A DNA stretch of 41,502 bases from the NCBI GenBank assembly GCA_040265115.1, contig JBDQGZ010000001.1, positions 1 to 41,502 on the forward strand, in the 5' to 3' direction. Under the pieces are notes generated by a model. The model saw nothing but the letters and a program-made list of their open reading frames with translations. It ran no database searches and had not been told where the DNA came from. A program made the translations under genes and the position numbers. This DNA comes from M55B157 sp040265115. Lineage in GTDB: Bacteria > Actinomycetota > Actinomycetes > S36-B12. Below are positions 25,416-32,411 of this stretch, piece by piece. Position 1 is the first letter of the stretch. Each line of letters opens with the position of its first letter.

Positions 25416-26702
25416 GTGCACCAGCGCACAAAAGGATCATCTGCCCGCTGGCTCCTCAGGCTCGTCATCGTCGGACTCCTCGGTCTTGGCGTCAGCCTGG
25501 GGCTAGCCCCCTCCGCCTCAGCTGAGGACCTCCAGCTCACGGTCCGCGTCCAAGATGAGGAGCGCAACGCCATTCCCGATGCCGCGGTCACCGTGGAGGG
25601 ACCGGATGGCTTCTCCGCAGCCGGCGTCACCGATGGCGAAGGTCTGGCACTCGTCCCGATCCCCGCGAACACCACCGTGACCGTCACTCTCGACGAGGCA
25701 ACCGTGACTCAACCGGTGATCGAGGGCAATGTGCGCGAGGTGCAAATTCTCAGTAGGGACAAGACGGTCATCTTCCGCCTCGGCGAAGGTGGCGGCGGAG
25801 GTGGTGGTTCGAGTATCACCCTCGAGCGAGTCCTGCAGCTGCTCTTCGGTGGCGTCGTGCTTTCCTTCATCATCGCCCTGGCCTCGCTGGGCCTCAGCCT
25901 CATCTTCGGGACCACCGGCCTCACCAACTTCTCTCACGGCGAGCTCCTCACGCTGGGTGCGTTCACCGCACTCGTGCTCAATACCGCCGGCGGCTTGAAC
26001 ATCATCATCGCCGCACCCATTGCCATCGCGATCAGCGCTGCGCTGTGGGGTTGGGGCCAAAATCAGCTCCTCTGGAAGCCATTGCGACGCAAGGGCACAG
26101 GGCTCATCGCCGCGATGATCGTCTCCATCGGGCTCGCCATCACGATCCGCTATCTCATCGTGTTCTTCTTCGGTGGCGCCCCCAAGAGCTTCGAGCAGTT
26201 CGCCGGCCAGGCGCCTATCGATCTCGGGCCGATCTTCGTTACCCCGAAGGAACTCATCCTGTCGGGCATCGCCATTGTGGTTCTCACTGTCACGGTGTGG
26301 TGGCTCAAGGTCTCTCGCCTCGGCAAGGCCACCAGAGCGGTGTCGGACAATCCCGCTCTCGCCTCGTCCTCCGGCGTCAATGTTGAGCTCGTCATCTCGG
26401 CCGTGTGGATCCTGGGCGCAGCACTTGCTGCATACGCGGGCGTGTTCCTGGGACTCACACAGAACGTCGTGTGGACGATGGGTCAGTATCTCCTGCTGAC
26501 CTTCTTCGCCGCTGTTGTCCTCGGCGGACTGGGCACTATCGGAGGAGCTATCGTCGGCTCCTTCGTCGTCGGCATTACCGTGCAGTTGTCCACCTTGCTG
26601 GTGCCCACCGAACTGAAGACCGCCGCTGCGCTCTTCCTCATGATCATCCTGTTGCTCATCCGGCCACAAGGATTACTCGGCAGACGGGAGAGGGTGGGTT
26701 AA
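25416..26702 (+). CDS. livH: LivH-type permease with N-terminal secreted Ig-like domain
   Basis: Permease of a branched-chain amino-acid (or related) ABC importer. At 428 residues it is about 120-130 longer than ordinary LivH. Residues 1-36 look like a cleavable signal peptide ending APSASA. Residues 37-122 (VRVQDEERNAIPDAAVTV, VTDGEGLALVPIP, TVTVTLDEATVT) resemble carboxypeptidase-regulatory-like beta-sandwich domains. A glycine-rich linker (123-133, GEGGGGGGGSS) leads to the permease at 134-428 with NFSHGELLTLGAF, the ATPase-contact loop GKATRAVSDNPALASSSGVN and the RPQGLLG terminus. The extra domain would face outward, where the binding protein docks. GTG 25416 has AGGAGG 4 bases upstream. 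It is the first gene of livHMGF, with 3 bases to livM. Confidence 0.93.
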   Translation: MHQRTKGSSARWLLRLVIVGLLGLGVSLGLAPSASAEDLQLTVRVQDEERNAIPDAAVTVEGPDGFSAAGVTDGEGLALVPIPANTTVTVTLDEATVTQPVIEGNVREVQILSRDKTVIFRLGEGGGGGGGSSITLERVLQLLFGGVVLSFIIALASLGLSLIFGTTGLTNFSHGELLTLGAFTALVLNTAGGLNIIIAAPIAIAISAALWGWGQNQLLWKPLRRKGTGLIAAMIVSIGLAITIRYLIVFFFGGAPKSFEQFAGQAPIDLGPIFVTPKELILSGIAIVVLTVTVWWLKVSRLGKATRAVSDNPALASSSGVNVELVISAVWILGAALAAYAGVFLGLTQNVVWTMGQYLLLTFFAAVVLGGLGTIGGAIVGSFVVGITVQLSTLLVPTELKTAAALFLMIILLLIRPQGLLGRRERVG

Positions 26703-26705
26703 GCC

Positions 26706-27692
26706 ATGGACTTTGGATTCATCCTGTCTCAGTCGATCACGCAGGCCATCGGTGTCACGGCGATCATCTACTGCATCGCGGCCATCGGCCTCAACGTGCA
26801 GTTCGGCTACGGCGGCCTCCTCAACTTCGGTCAGGTCGGCTTCGTGGCCATCGGCGCCTACTCCGTCGGTGCCACGGTGGTCAAGGTGGGCTCCAGCCTT
26901 TGGCTGGGCATCATCATCGGGATCCTGCTCGGGGTCGCCCTTGCGCTGCTTCTGGGCATACCCACGCTTCGATTGCGGGCGGACTACCTCGCCATCGTGA
27001 CGATCGCTGCCAGTGAAATCATTCGATTCGCATCCAAATCCATCGACTTCCTCGGTGGCGCTCAGGGTGTCACCGGCCCTATCGGCGCAGACTTCTACGC
27101 CCTCAATCCCTTCCCCGAGAGCCTGGATCGCATCGGGTTCGGAGACTTCTCCTTCACCCGCATCGACATGTGGCTCGTGGTCACCGGATGGGCCATCATC
27201 GCGTTAATCACGCTGCTCACCTGGGCGCTCATGCGCAGCCCGTGGGGTCGAGTCGTCAAGGGCATCCGAGAGGATGAGGACGCAGTTCGTTCCCTCGGCA
27301 AGAACACCTACCTGTTCAAACTGCAGGTGCTAATCCTCGGTGGCGTCTTCGGCTCCTTCGCCGGCATGTACTCGGCCGTTGCCAAGGGTGCGGTGCAGCC
27401 GGACGGATTCGTTCCCGACTTCACTTTCTTCCTTTACGTCATGCTCATCCTCGGCGGCACCGCCCGGGTCATGGGCCCCCTCCTCGGCGCTGCAATTTTC
27501 TGGTTCCTGCTCGTCTTCGTCGAGCAGACCCTCAAGGAGGGCGTCTCCAGCGGGGTGATCTCCTTCATCACCACGACACAGATCGGCCCGATCCGCTTCA
27601 TCCTGGTCGGGATAGGACTGATGCTGTTGATGATCTTCAGACCCCAAGGCATTCTGGGCGACCGGAAGGAGCTGATGCTCGATGCCCGCTGA
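26706..27692 (+). CDS. livM: Branched-chain amino-acid ABC permease LivM
   Basis: The second membrane subunit, 328 residues, with about eight to ten helices. LNVQFGYGGLLNFGQVGFVAIG is the LivM signature and GRVVKGIREDEDAVRSLGKN is the cytoplasmic coupling loop that contacts LivG/LivF. The C-terminus RPQGILGDRKELML matches the family end. It forms the channel together with LivH. ATG 26706 lies 3 bases after the livH stop; the last 11 bases overlap the livG start, so the operon is translationally linked. Unlike LivH it carries no additional domain. Confidence 0.95.
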   Translation: MDFGFILSQSITQAIGVTAIIYCIAAIGLNVQFGYGGLLNFGQVGFVAIGAYSVGATVVKVGSSLWLGIIIGILLGVALALLLGIPTLRLRADYLAIVTIAASEIIRFASKSIDFLGGAQGVTGPIGADFYALNPFPESLDRIGFGDFSFTRIDMWLVVTGWAIIALITLLTWALMRSPWGRVVKGIREDEDAVRSLGKNTYLFKLQVLILGGVFGSFAGMYSAVAKGAVQPDGFVPDFTFFLYVMLILGGTARVMGPLLGAAIFWFLLVFVEQTLKEGVSSGVISFITTTQIGPIRFILVGIGLMLLMIFRPQGILGDRKELMLDAR

Positions 27693-28590
27693 GACCACCA
27701 ACACCGGAGCCGTCGGCCAGGAGGCCGTCGCAGCCCTTGCCAGCCTCTCCCCCGAGCCAGGAGTGGCCAAGCCCGACCCGATCCTCATTGCCGACCATGT
27801 CGTGAGGCAGTTCGGCGGCCTGCGCGCCGTGGACGTGGCCCACCTCGAGGTTCAGCGCGGCGCCATCACCGCCCTGATCGGCCCGAACGGAGCCGGCAAG
27901 TCGACATTCTTCAACGTCATCAGCGGCTTCGACACCTCCGACGGCGGTACCTGGTCGTACAACAAGCACGTCATCACCAACACCTCCCCCAACCGGCTGG
28001 CCCGCAAAGGGCTGGTGCGCACCTTCCAGCTGACCAAGAGCCTGTCGCGCCTGAAGGTCATCGACAACATGCGGCTCGGCGCCGCGGGACAGACCGGTGA
28101 GCGCATCCTCCCGGCGATCTTCAAGTTCACCTGGGGCAGCCAGGAGGACCGCATCACCCAGCGTGCCATGGAGTTGCTCGAGCGGTTCAACCTCGCGGCG
28201 AAGGCCGATGACTTTGCGGGATCGCTCTCCGGCGGTCAGCGCAAACTCCTCGAGATGGCCCGAGCCCTCATGCTTAGTCCGGATTTGATCATGCTCGACG
28301 AGCCCATGGCCGGTGTGAACCCGGCCCTCAAGCAGAGCCTGCTGGACCACATTCGTGATATCCGCGAAGAGGGCACCACCGTGATGTTCGTTGAACATGA
28401 CATGGACATGGTCCGTGACGTCAGCGACTGGGTCGTCGTGATGGCCCAGGGCGAGATCATCTCTGAGGGAACGCCGACGACGGTCATGCGCGACCAACGC
28501 GTCATCGACGCCTACCTCGGTGCCCACCACGAGTCCGCGTTGACCGACAGCGGGCAGGCGTTGACCACCAGTGGCGAGCAGGAGGCCTAG
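27682..28590 (+). CDS. livG: Branched-chain amino-acid ABC ATPase LivG
   Basis: An ATP-binding subunit of 302 residues: Walker A GPNGAGKST, Q-loop region RTFQLTKSLSRLKVIDNM, signature LSGGQRKLLEMARALM, Walker B LIMLDEPMAGVNP and switch His in FVEHDMDMV. This order and the long insert after the Q-loop (FKFTWGSQEDRI) are typical of LivG. About 35 residues (to PEPGVAKPDP) precede the first nucleotide-binding strand and look disordered. ATG 27682 overlaps livM and has AAGGAG 10 bases upstream. It powers import together with LivF. Confidence 0.95.
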   Translation: MPAETTNTGAVGQEAVAALASLSPEPGVAKPDPILIADHVVRQFGGLRAVDVAHLEVQRGAITALIGPNGAGKSTFFNVISGFDTSDGGTWSYNKHVITNTSPNRLARKGLVRTFQLTKSLSRLKVIDNMRLGAAGQTGERILPAIFKFTWGSQEDRITQRAMELLERFNLAAKADDFAGSLSGGQRKLLEMARALMLSPDLIMLDEPMAGVNPALKQSLLDHIRDIREEGTTVMFVEHDMDMVRDVSDWVVVMAQGEIISEGTPTTVMRDQRVIDAYLGAHHESALTDSGQALTTSGEQEA

Positions 28591-28593
28591 GAC

Positions 28594-29451
28594 ATGAGCG
28601 GTTTCGATCCACGAGCCGGGACGCCCGACAACATTCCCGGGCCCGATGACCTGCATGAGTTCGAAACTGAACTCGATCTCGACGCCCGCCAGGACACCAA
28701 GGCTCCCGCATCACACGATCCAGACGCGGCCAACTACCTGATCGACGCCCATGAGCTGGTCGCGGGATATTTCCCCGGCGTCAATATCCTCAATGGCTGC
28801 AACCTCACCGCGACCGAAGGTGAACTCGTCGGCATCATCGGGCCCAACGGCGCAGGCAAGTCCACCCTGCTGAAGGCCATGTTCGGCCTCGTGCGCATCC
28901 ACGAGGGCAACGTCACCCTGCGCGGCAAGGACATCACGAATCTTCGGGCAGACAAGCTCGTGACCATGGGCGTGGCGTTCGTGCCCCAGACGAACAATGT
29001 CTTCCCCTCCCTCACCATCGAGGAAAACCTCCAGGTGGGGTGTTATCAGCAGCCAAAGAAGTTCTCGGCAAGCTTCGAGCGGGTGGCCGATATCTTTCCG
29101 GCTCTCGCCGAGCGCCGGAAGCAGCGGGCCGGGTCGCTTTCTGGTGGTGAACGCCAGATGGTGGCGATGGGCCGTGCACTCATGATGGATCCCAGCGTGC
29201 TGCTGCTCGATGAGCCCAGCGCTGGCCTGTCCCCCTCATTGCAGGACGAGGTGTTCGTCCGAGTGCGTGAGATCAACAAGACCGGTGTCACCGTGATCAT
29301 CGTGGAGCAGAACGCCAGCCGCTGCCTCCAGATCGTCGATCGGGGCTATGTCCTCGACCAGGGCACCAACGCCTACACCGGTACCGGCCAGGAACTGGCC
29401 AATGACCCGAAGGTCATCGAGCTCTACCTCGGCACCCTTGCCAAAGCCTGA
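28594..29451 (+). CDS. livF: Branched-chain amino-acid ABC ATPase LivF
   Basis: The second ATP-binding subunit, 285 residues: Walker A GPNGAGKST, FVPQTNNVFPSLTIEENL (Q-loop), signature LSGGERQMVAMGRALM, Walker B VLLLDEPSAGLSP, switch His position replaced by Gln in VEQNASRCL as is normal for LivF. An N-terminal extension of about 45 residues, rich in Asp and Glu and probably disordered, makes it longer than the usual ~235 residues. It lies 3 bases after livG, last in the operon, and is followed by a strong terminator hairpin. Confidence 0.95.
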   Translation: MSGFDPRAGTPDNIPGPDDLHEFETELDLDARQDTKAPASHDPDAANYLIDAHELVAGYFPGVNILNGCNLTATEGELVGIIGPNGAGKSTLLKAMFGLVRIHEGNVTLRGKDITNLRADKLVTMGVAFVPQTNNVFPSLTIEENLQVGCYQQPKKFSASFERVADIFPALAERRKQRAGSLSGGERQMVAMGRALMMDPSVLLLDEPSAGLSPSLQDEVFVRVREINKTGVTVIIVEQNASRCLQIVDRGYVLDQGTNAYTGTGQELANDPKVIELYLGTLAKA

Positions 29452-29480
29452 CCTCTCCACCGCACGCGCGGGATGACCAC

Positions 29481-29508
29481 GAAGCCCTCTGGCTAACCAG
29501 GGGGCTTC
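29481..29508 (+). terminator. Terminator of livHMGF
   Basis: A 12-bp stem (GAAGCCCTCTGG with CCAGGGGGCTTC, one G-U pair) and a CTAA tetraloop, 29 bases after the livF stop. It has no U tract. Confidence 0.8.
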
Positions 29509-29590
29509 GTCATGTCGTCGACGCTCACGCCCCCTGGACCGCCGGGCCGATGTCTCCGACGAGCCGTTGGTTGCTGAGGGACCACGCGTG

Positions 29591-29630
29591 AGTTGCTGGT
29601 CCCCAGACATGGTTGCTGGTCCCCAGACAT
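29591..29630. repeat. Tandem 20-base repeat, two copies
   Basis: Two adjacent copies of gttgctggtccccagacat, identical over 19 bases with a 20-base period (29591-29610 and 29611-29630). Each contains the small inverted repeat CTGG-tcc-CCAG. A degraded third start, ggttgctg, lies at 29569-29576. It sits between the two convergent liv terminators; origin unknown. Confidence 0.75.
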
Positions 29631-29634
29631 GAAT

Positions 29635-29666
29635 GTGGCCCGACCCCCCGAAGGGAGCCGGGCCAC
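29635..29666 (-). terminator. Terminator of livK
   Basis: A 14-bp stem with two G-U pairs around a TTCG-type loop (GTGGCCCGGCTCCC pairing with the G-rich arm), 20 bases after the livK stop on the minus strand. No U tract. Confidence 0.8.
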
Positions 29667-29686
29667 ACCCGGTTGTGCGTGGACCC

Positions 29687-31024
29687 TTACGGGGTCGGCA
29701 CCTCAGCTGTCACCTGTCCGATTTCCTCGAACTCGGTGTTGCTGATGTACTCCACGATCGCGATGGTCGCGGCCTTGGGATCGCCGTACTCGTTGAAGTC
29801 CAGCGGTCCGGTCGCACCATCGTAGTTCGGAGTTCCGCCGGCCTGGATGATGGCGTTGCACTCATCCCAGGTCTTGCAGATCTCGTTACCCGGCGCCTCG
29901 TTGGCGATGATCGGCAGAGCGTTCGCGATGGCCCGGGCGTCAGCGCAGCCAGCGTACTGGGCAGCGATGGCGACCAGCATTGTCGCGTCGTAGGCCTGAG
30001 CACCGTAGGCGAAGTCCGTCAGATCCGGATCGACGGTGAGCAGACGCTCGTTGAACGCGTCGATGTCGGAGTTGGGATCACCGGTCGGAACGGTCGCGAT
30101 AACGCCGTCCATGGTGCCCGCGGGGAAGTCCGCGTAGGCCGTGGTCGAGATGTTGCCGTCGACCAGGAAGACCTGCACGTCCTGCGGGCCGATGCCCTGC
30201 TTGATCATCTCCTGCAGCAGCTTCGTGGTCTCATCGAAGCCGATGACCTGCACGAACTCCGGGTTGCCCGCAGCGATCTCGGCCACCTCGGCCTCGAACG
30301 ACGGAGCGGCCGGGTCGTACTTCAGGTTGGAGGTGATGGTGCCACCTGCAGCCTCGAAGTCCTTCACGAAGGCCTCGCGAAGGCCGTTGCCGTAGGGATC
30401 GTCACGCGAGATGGTCGCACCTGCGGTGAAGCCCAGGTCGATCGCCTCGGCAGCCACGATGGCGCCCTGCAGAACGTCGGACGGAGCGGTACGGAAGTAC
30501 AGGCCATCGTCAGGGGCAGTGGTGAGGCTCGGCGCCGTGTTGGCCGGGGAGATCACCAGCATGCCGTTCTGAACGGTTGCCTTCTCCAGGATCGTCGAGG
30601 TGACACCCGAGGAGGCAGCACCGATGACGACCTGCACACCCTTGGAGATGTGGGAGTCGATCGTCTGGCTGGCCAGGTCGGTCTTGGTGTCGCCAGAGTC
30701 ACCGAACTCGTTGATGACCGGCTTGCCCAGGACACCGCCGCCTGCGTCGATCTCCTCGACGGCCAGGTCGACGCCGGCGTACTCCGGCGGTCCGAGGAAG
30801 GCGAGGTCACCCGTGGCCGGGAGCAGGGTGCCGATGATCAGCTGATCATTCGAGCACTCCGTATCCGGCGACGGGGCGGGCTCGCTCGTCGTGGGCGCCT
30901 CAGACGTGGGAGAGGGCGCTGCAGACGTCGCGGAGCCGCTGTCGTCGCTTGAGCCACCGCAGGCGGCAAGCACGAGGCTGGCCGCACCGATGACTGCAAG
31001 CGAACCGGCAATGCGTCGCTTCAT
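29687..31024 (-). CDS. livK: Branched-chain amino-acid-type substrate-binding lipoprotein
   Basis: The extracytoplasmic receptor for the LivHMGF importer, a type I periplasmic-binding-fold protein of 445 residues. A lipoprotein signal ends in LAAC (Cys22), followed by a Ser/Thr/Pro/Glu linker to about residue 55. The binding fold starts at LIIGTLLPATGDLAFLGPP and continues with GVDLAVEEIDAGGGVLGKPV, hallmarks of the Leu/Ile/Val receptor family. Exact ligand is uncertain, since this family also binds amides, urea and aromatic acids. ATG 31024 has AAGGAG 9 bases upstream. It is transcribed towards livHMGF rather than with it, so receptor and channel levels can be set separately. Its leader folds into two hairpins. 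Confidence 0.93.
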   Translation of the reverse strand: MKRRIAGSLAVIGAASLVLAACGGSSDDSGSATSAAPSPTSEAPTTSEPAPSPDTECSNDQLIIGTLLPATGDLAFLGPPEYAGVDLAVEEIDAGGGVLGKPVINEFGDSGDTKTDLASQTIDSHISKGVQVVIGAASSGVTSTILEKATVQNGMLVISPANTAPSLTTAPDDGLYFRTAPSDVLQGAIVAAEAIDLGFTAGATISRDDPYGNGLREAFVKDFEAAGGTITSNLKYDPAAPSFEAEVAEIAAGNPEFVQVIGFDETTKLLQEMIKQGIGPQDVQVFLVDGNISTTAYADFPAGTMDGVIATVPTGDPNSDIDAFNERLLTVDPDLTDFAYGAQAYDATMLVAIAAQYAGCADARAIANALPIIANEAPGNEICKTWDECNAIIQAGGTPNYDGATGPLDFNEYGDPKAATIAIVEYISNTEFEEIGQVTAEVPTP

Positions 31025-31045
31025 ATGAATGTTCTCCTTAAAGGG

Positions 31046-31084
31046 CGGGCCGGCATGGTGCCAACCCGCATCGTTGGAACAACG
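31046..31084 (-). promoter_or_regulatory. Two-hairpin leader of livK
   Basis: On the minus strand CGTTG-TTC-CAACG (31084-31072) is followed by a 10-bp stem with two G-U pairs and a CCA loop (31068-31046: CGGGTTGGCA with TGCCGGCCCG), then CCCTTT and the AAGGAG ribosome site. This could be an attenuator or an RNA-binding target. The loops are not the hexaloops of known ANTAR targets. Confidence 0.45.
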
Positions 31085-31092
31085 GTGAGCCC

Positions 31093-31098
31093 AAACTA
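31093..31098 (-). promoter_or_regulatory. Candidate -10 box of livK
   Basis: TAGTTT on the minus strand fits TAnnnT and predicts a start near 31086, just before the first leader hairpin. No matching -35 was found. Confidence 0.4.
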
Positions 31099-31170
31099 CC
31101 TGCCCGTGCGTGTCTAGCGTGCTCCCGCTCCCCGTTCCCGGCAGATGGTTGTGAATCCGTGACCTGGCTC

Positions 31171-31186
31171 GTTATAAATTCGTTAC
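31171..31186 (-). promoter_or_regulatory. Possible GlnR-like half-site pair
   Basis: GTAAC-n6-ATAAC on the minus strand, directly after the ANTAR gene stop, in an AT-rich patch. The first half fits the GlnR consensus (GTnAC-n6-GAAAC); the second matches 3 of 5. Nitrogen control of livK would be sensible, but this is a weak match. Confidence 0.2.
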
Positions 31187-31744
31187 CTAAAGCTGCTCGG
31201 TGATCATGTTCTGAGCCACCCGTCCCATCGTGGTGCGGGCATCCATGGCCCGCTGACGCAGCGCGGCAAAGGCCTCCTCCTCGGTGAGCCCCTGGGCCAT
31301 GAGCAGACCCTTTGCCCGGTCGATGTGCTGGCGCTCGGCAAGCCTTCTGGCCAGGTCGGTGGCCTCCGCCTGGAGTTCATGGGCCGCAACCCAGCGAGCG
31401 GCAGCGATCTCGATCGCGGGAACAAGGTTCTCCGGTCCGATCGGTTTGACCAGATATCCCATCGCCCCAGCCTGAGTAGCCCGCTCGATGAGATCGCGCT
31501 GTCCGAAGGCCGTCAGGACGACGATGGCTGTCCGCTCCGCCGCCCGGCGGGTGACCTCCAGTCCGTCCATGCCCGGCATCGCGATATCGACCACGGTGAC
31601 GTCGGGGCGCAACTGATCGATCTTCGCCAAGGCCGTCTCGCCATCCCCCACCGCAGCGAGAACGTCATATCCAGCCTCGCGCAGGGCCTCGACCAGATCG
31701 AGTCGGATCACGGCCTCGTCTTCCGCCACCACGATGCGCAACAC
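31187..31744 (-). CDS. ANTAR-domain response regulator
   Basis: A 185-residue regulator. The receiver domain has acidic residues 8-10 (AEDE), the phosphoacceptor Asp53 in VVDIAMPGMDG, a TAF segment and Lys100 in YLVKPI. After a helical linker comes the C-terminal ANTAR domain (RAKGLLMAQGLTEEEAFAALRQRAMDARTTM), which in relatives binds paired RNA hairpins and stops transcription termination. No sensor kinase gene is in the window. In many actinobacteria this regulator sits between pyk and the liv/polA region; control of liv genes is suggested but unproven. GTG 31744 is chosen over an upstream ATG because it starts the receiver fold directly and a TACTCT -10 box ends 7 bases before it (leaderless). 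Confidence 0.92.
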   Translation of the reverse strand: MLRIVVAEDEAVIRLDLVEALREAGYDVLAAVGDGETALAKIDQLRPDVTVVDIAMPGMDGLEVTRRAAERTAIVVLTAFGQRDLIERATQAGAMGYLVKPIGPENLVPAIEIAAARWVAAHELQAEATDLARRLAERQHIDRAKGLLMAQGLTEEEAFAALRQRAMDARTTMGRVAQNMITEQL

Positions 31745-31751
31745 GGGTCCG

Positions 31752-31757
31752 AGAGTA
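31752..31757 (-). promoter_or_regulatory. -10 box of the ANTAR regulator gene
   Basis: TACTCT on the minus strand, ending 7 bases before GTG 31744; leaderless spacing and no Shine-Dalgarno. Confidence 0.5.
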
Positions 31758-31814
31758 GCCAAGCGCCTCCCCGCGCATGGGCCTCCCCCGCACCCGATCA
31801 ACGACGCATCGGAC

Positions 31815-31820
31815 TACGCT
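31815..31820 (+). promoter_or_regulatory. -10 box of the tRNA gene
   Basis: TACGCT fits TAnnnT and predicts a start near 31827, four bases before the mature tRNA 5' end. Confidence 0.45.
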
Positions 31821-31830
31821 GTCGGGCGAC

Positions 31831-31904
31831 GCCCCGGTATCCCAACCGGTAGAGGAAGCGGTCTCAAACACCGTCCAGTGTGGGTTCGAATCCCACCCGG
31901 GGCA
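31831..31904 (+). tRNA. tRNA with Leu anticodon CAA but class I shape
   Basis: A full 74-base cloverleaf. The acceptor stem is GCCCCGG with CCGGGGC (7 bp), discriminator A at 31904. The D arm has a 3-bp stem (TCC/GGA) and a loop with the GG pair. The anticodon stem is GCGGT/ACCGT with loop CTCAAAC, so the anticodon is CAA (31865-31867) after the invariant T. The variable loop is only 5 bases (CCAGT). The T arm is GTGGG-TTCGAAT-CCCAC. The 3' CCA is not exactly encoded (A then CCC). Leucine tRNAs are class II with a long variable arm, so a CAA tRNA of this shape is irregular and its amino acid is uncertain. It is divergent from the ANTAR gene and convergent with nusB. Confidence 0.88.
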
Positions 31905-31941
31905 CCCATGCAGCAGCCGGTGCAGGGAATGGCCTCGCGAC

Positions 31942-32394
31942 CTACTCTGCCGCTGCGGAGCTTCCGTCTGTCGACAACTCCAGGTAGGGGCGCATCTCGA
32001 CCAGCCGCGCCAGCAAGCCATTGATGAAGCCCGGCGACTCATCCGTCGACAGTTCCCTGGCCAGATTCACTGCCTCGTCGATGACGACCGCGTCAGGGGC
32101 ATCGTGTCCCCACAGGATTTCGAAGGCCCCCAACCGCAGGATGTTGCGGTCGATCGCCGGCATCCGCGACAGTACCCAGCCGTGGGAGTTGCTCTGCACC
32201 AGGTCATCGATGCGATCGCGGTGCGCCTGGACCCCCTCCACGAGTACGACGGTGAAATCGTTCGGTGTCACTCCCTCATCAGCCAGTCGGCGGGCCGTGA
32301 CGTCCGCGAGAACATCGACGGGGTTGGCTCTCCTCACATCGGCTTCATAGAGCACGTCGAGGGCACGCTTGCGGGCCTTGCTTCGAGCAGACAT
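31942..32394 (-). CDS. nusB: Transcription antitermination factor NusB
   Basis: An all-alpha RNA-binding protein of 150 residues that joins NusE (S10) on boxA RNA to support rRNA antitermination. It begins with the typical SKARKRALDVLYEADVR and contains VLSRMPAIDRNILRLGAFEIL and AVVIDEAVNLARELSTDESPGFINGLL, the family core. Full length with a short acidic tail. ATG 32394 lies 17 bases after efp, so both are probably one transcript; the upstream ribosome site is weak. Confidence 0.96.
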   Translation of the reverse strand: MSARSKARKRALDVLYEADVRRANPVDVLADVTARRLADEGVTPNDFTVVLVEGVQAHRDRIDDLVQSNSHGWVLSRMPAIDRNILRLGAFEILWGHDAPDAVVIDEAVNLARELSTDESPGFINGLLARLVEMRPYLELSTDGSSAAAE

Positions 32395-32411
32395 GGATAG
32401 CGACGTTCGAC

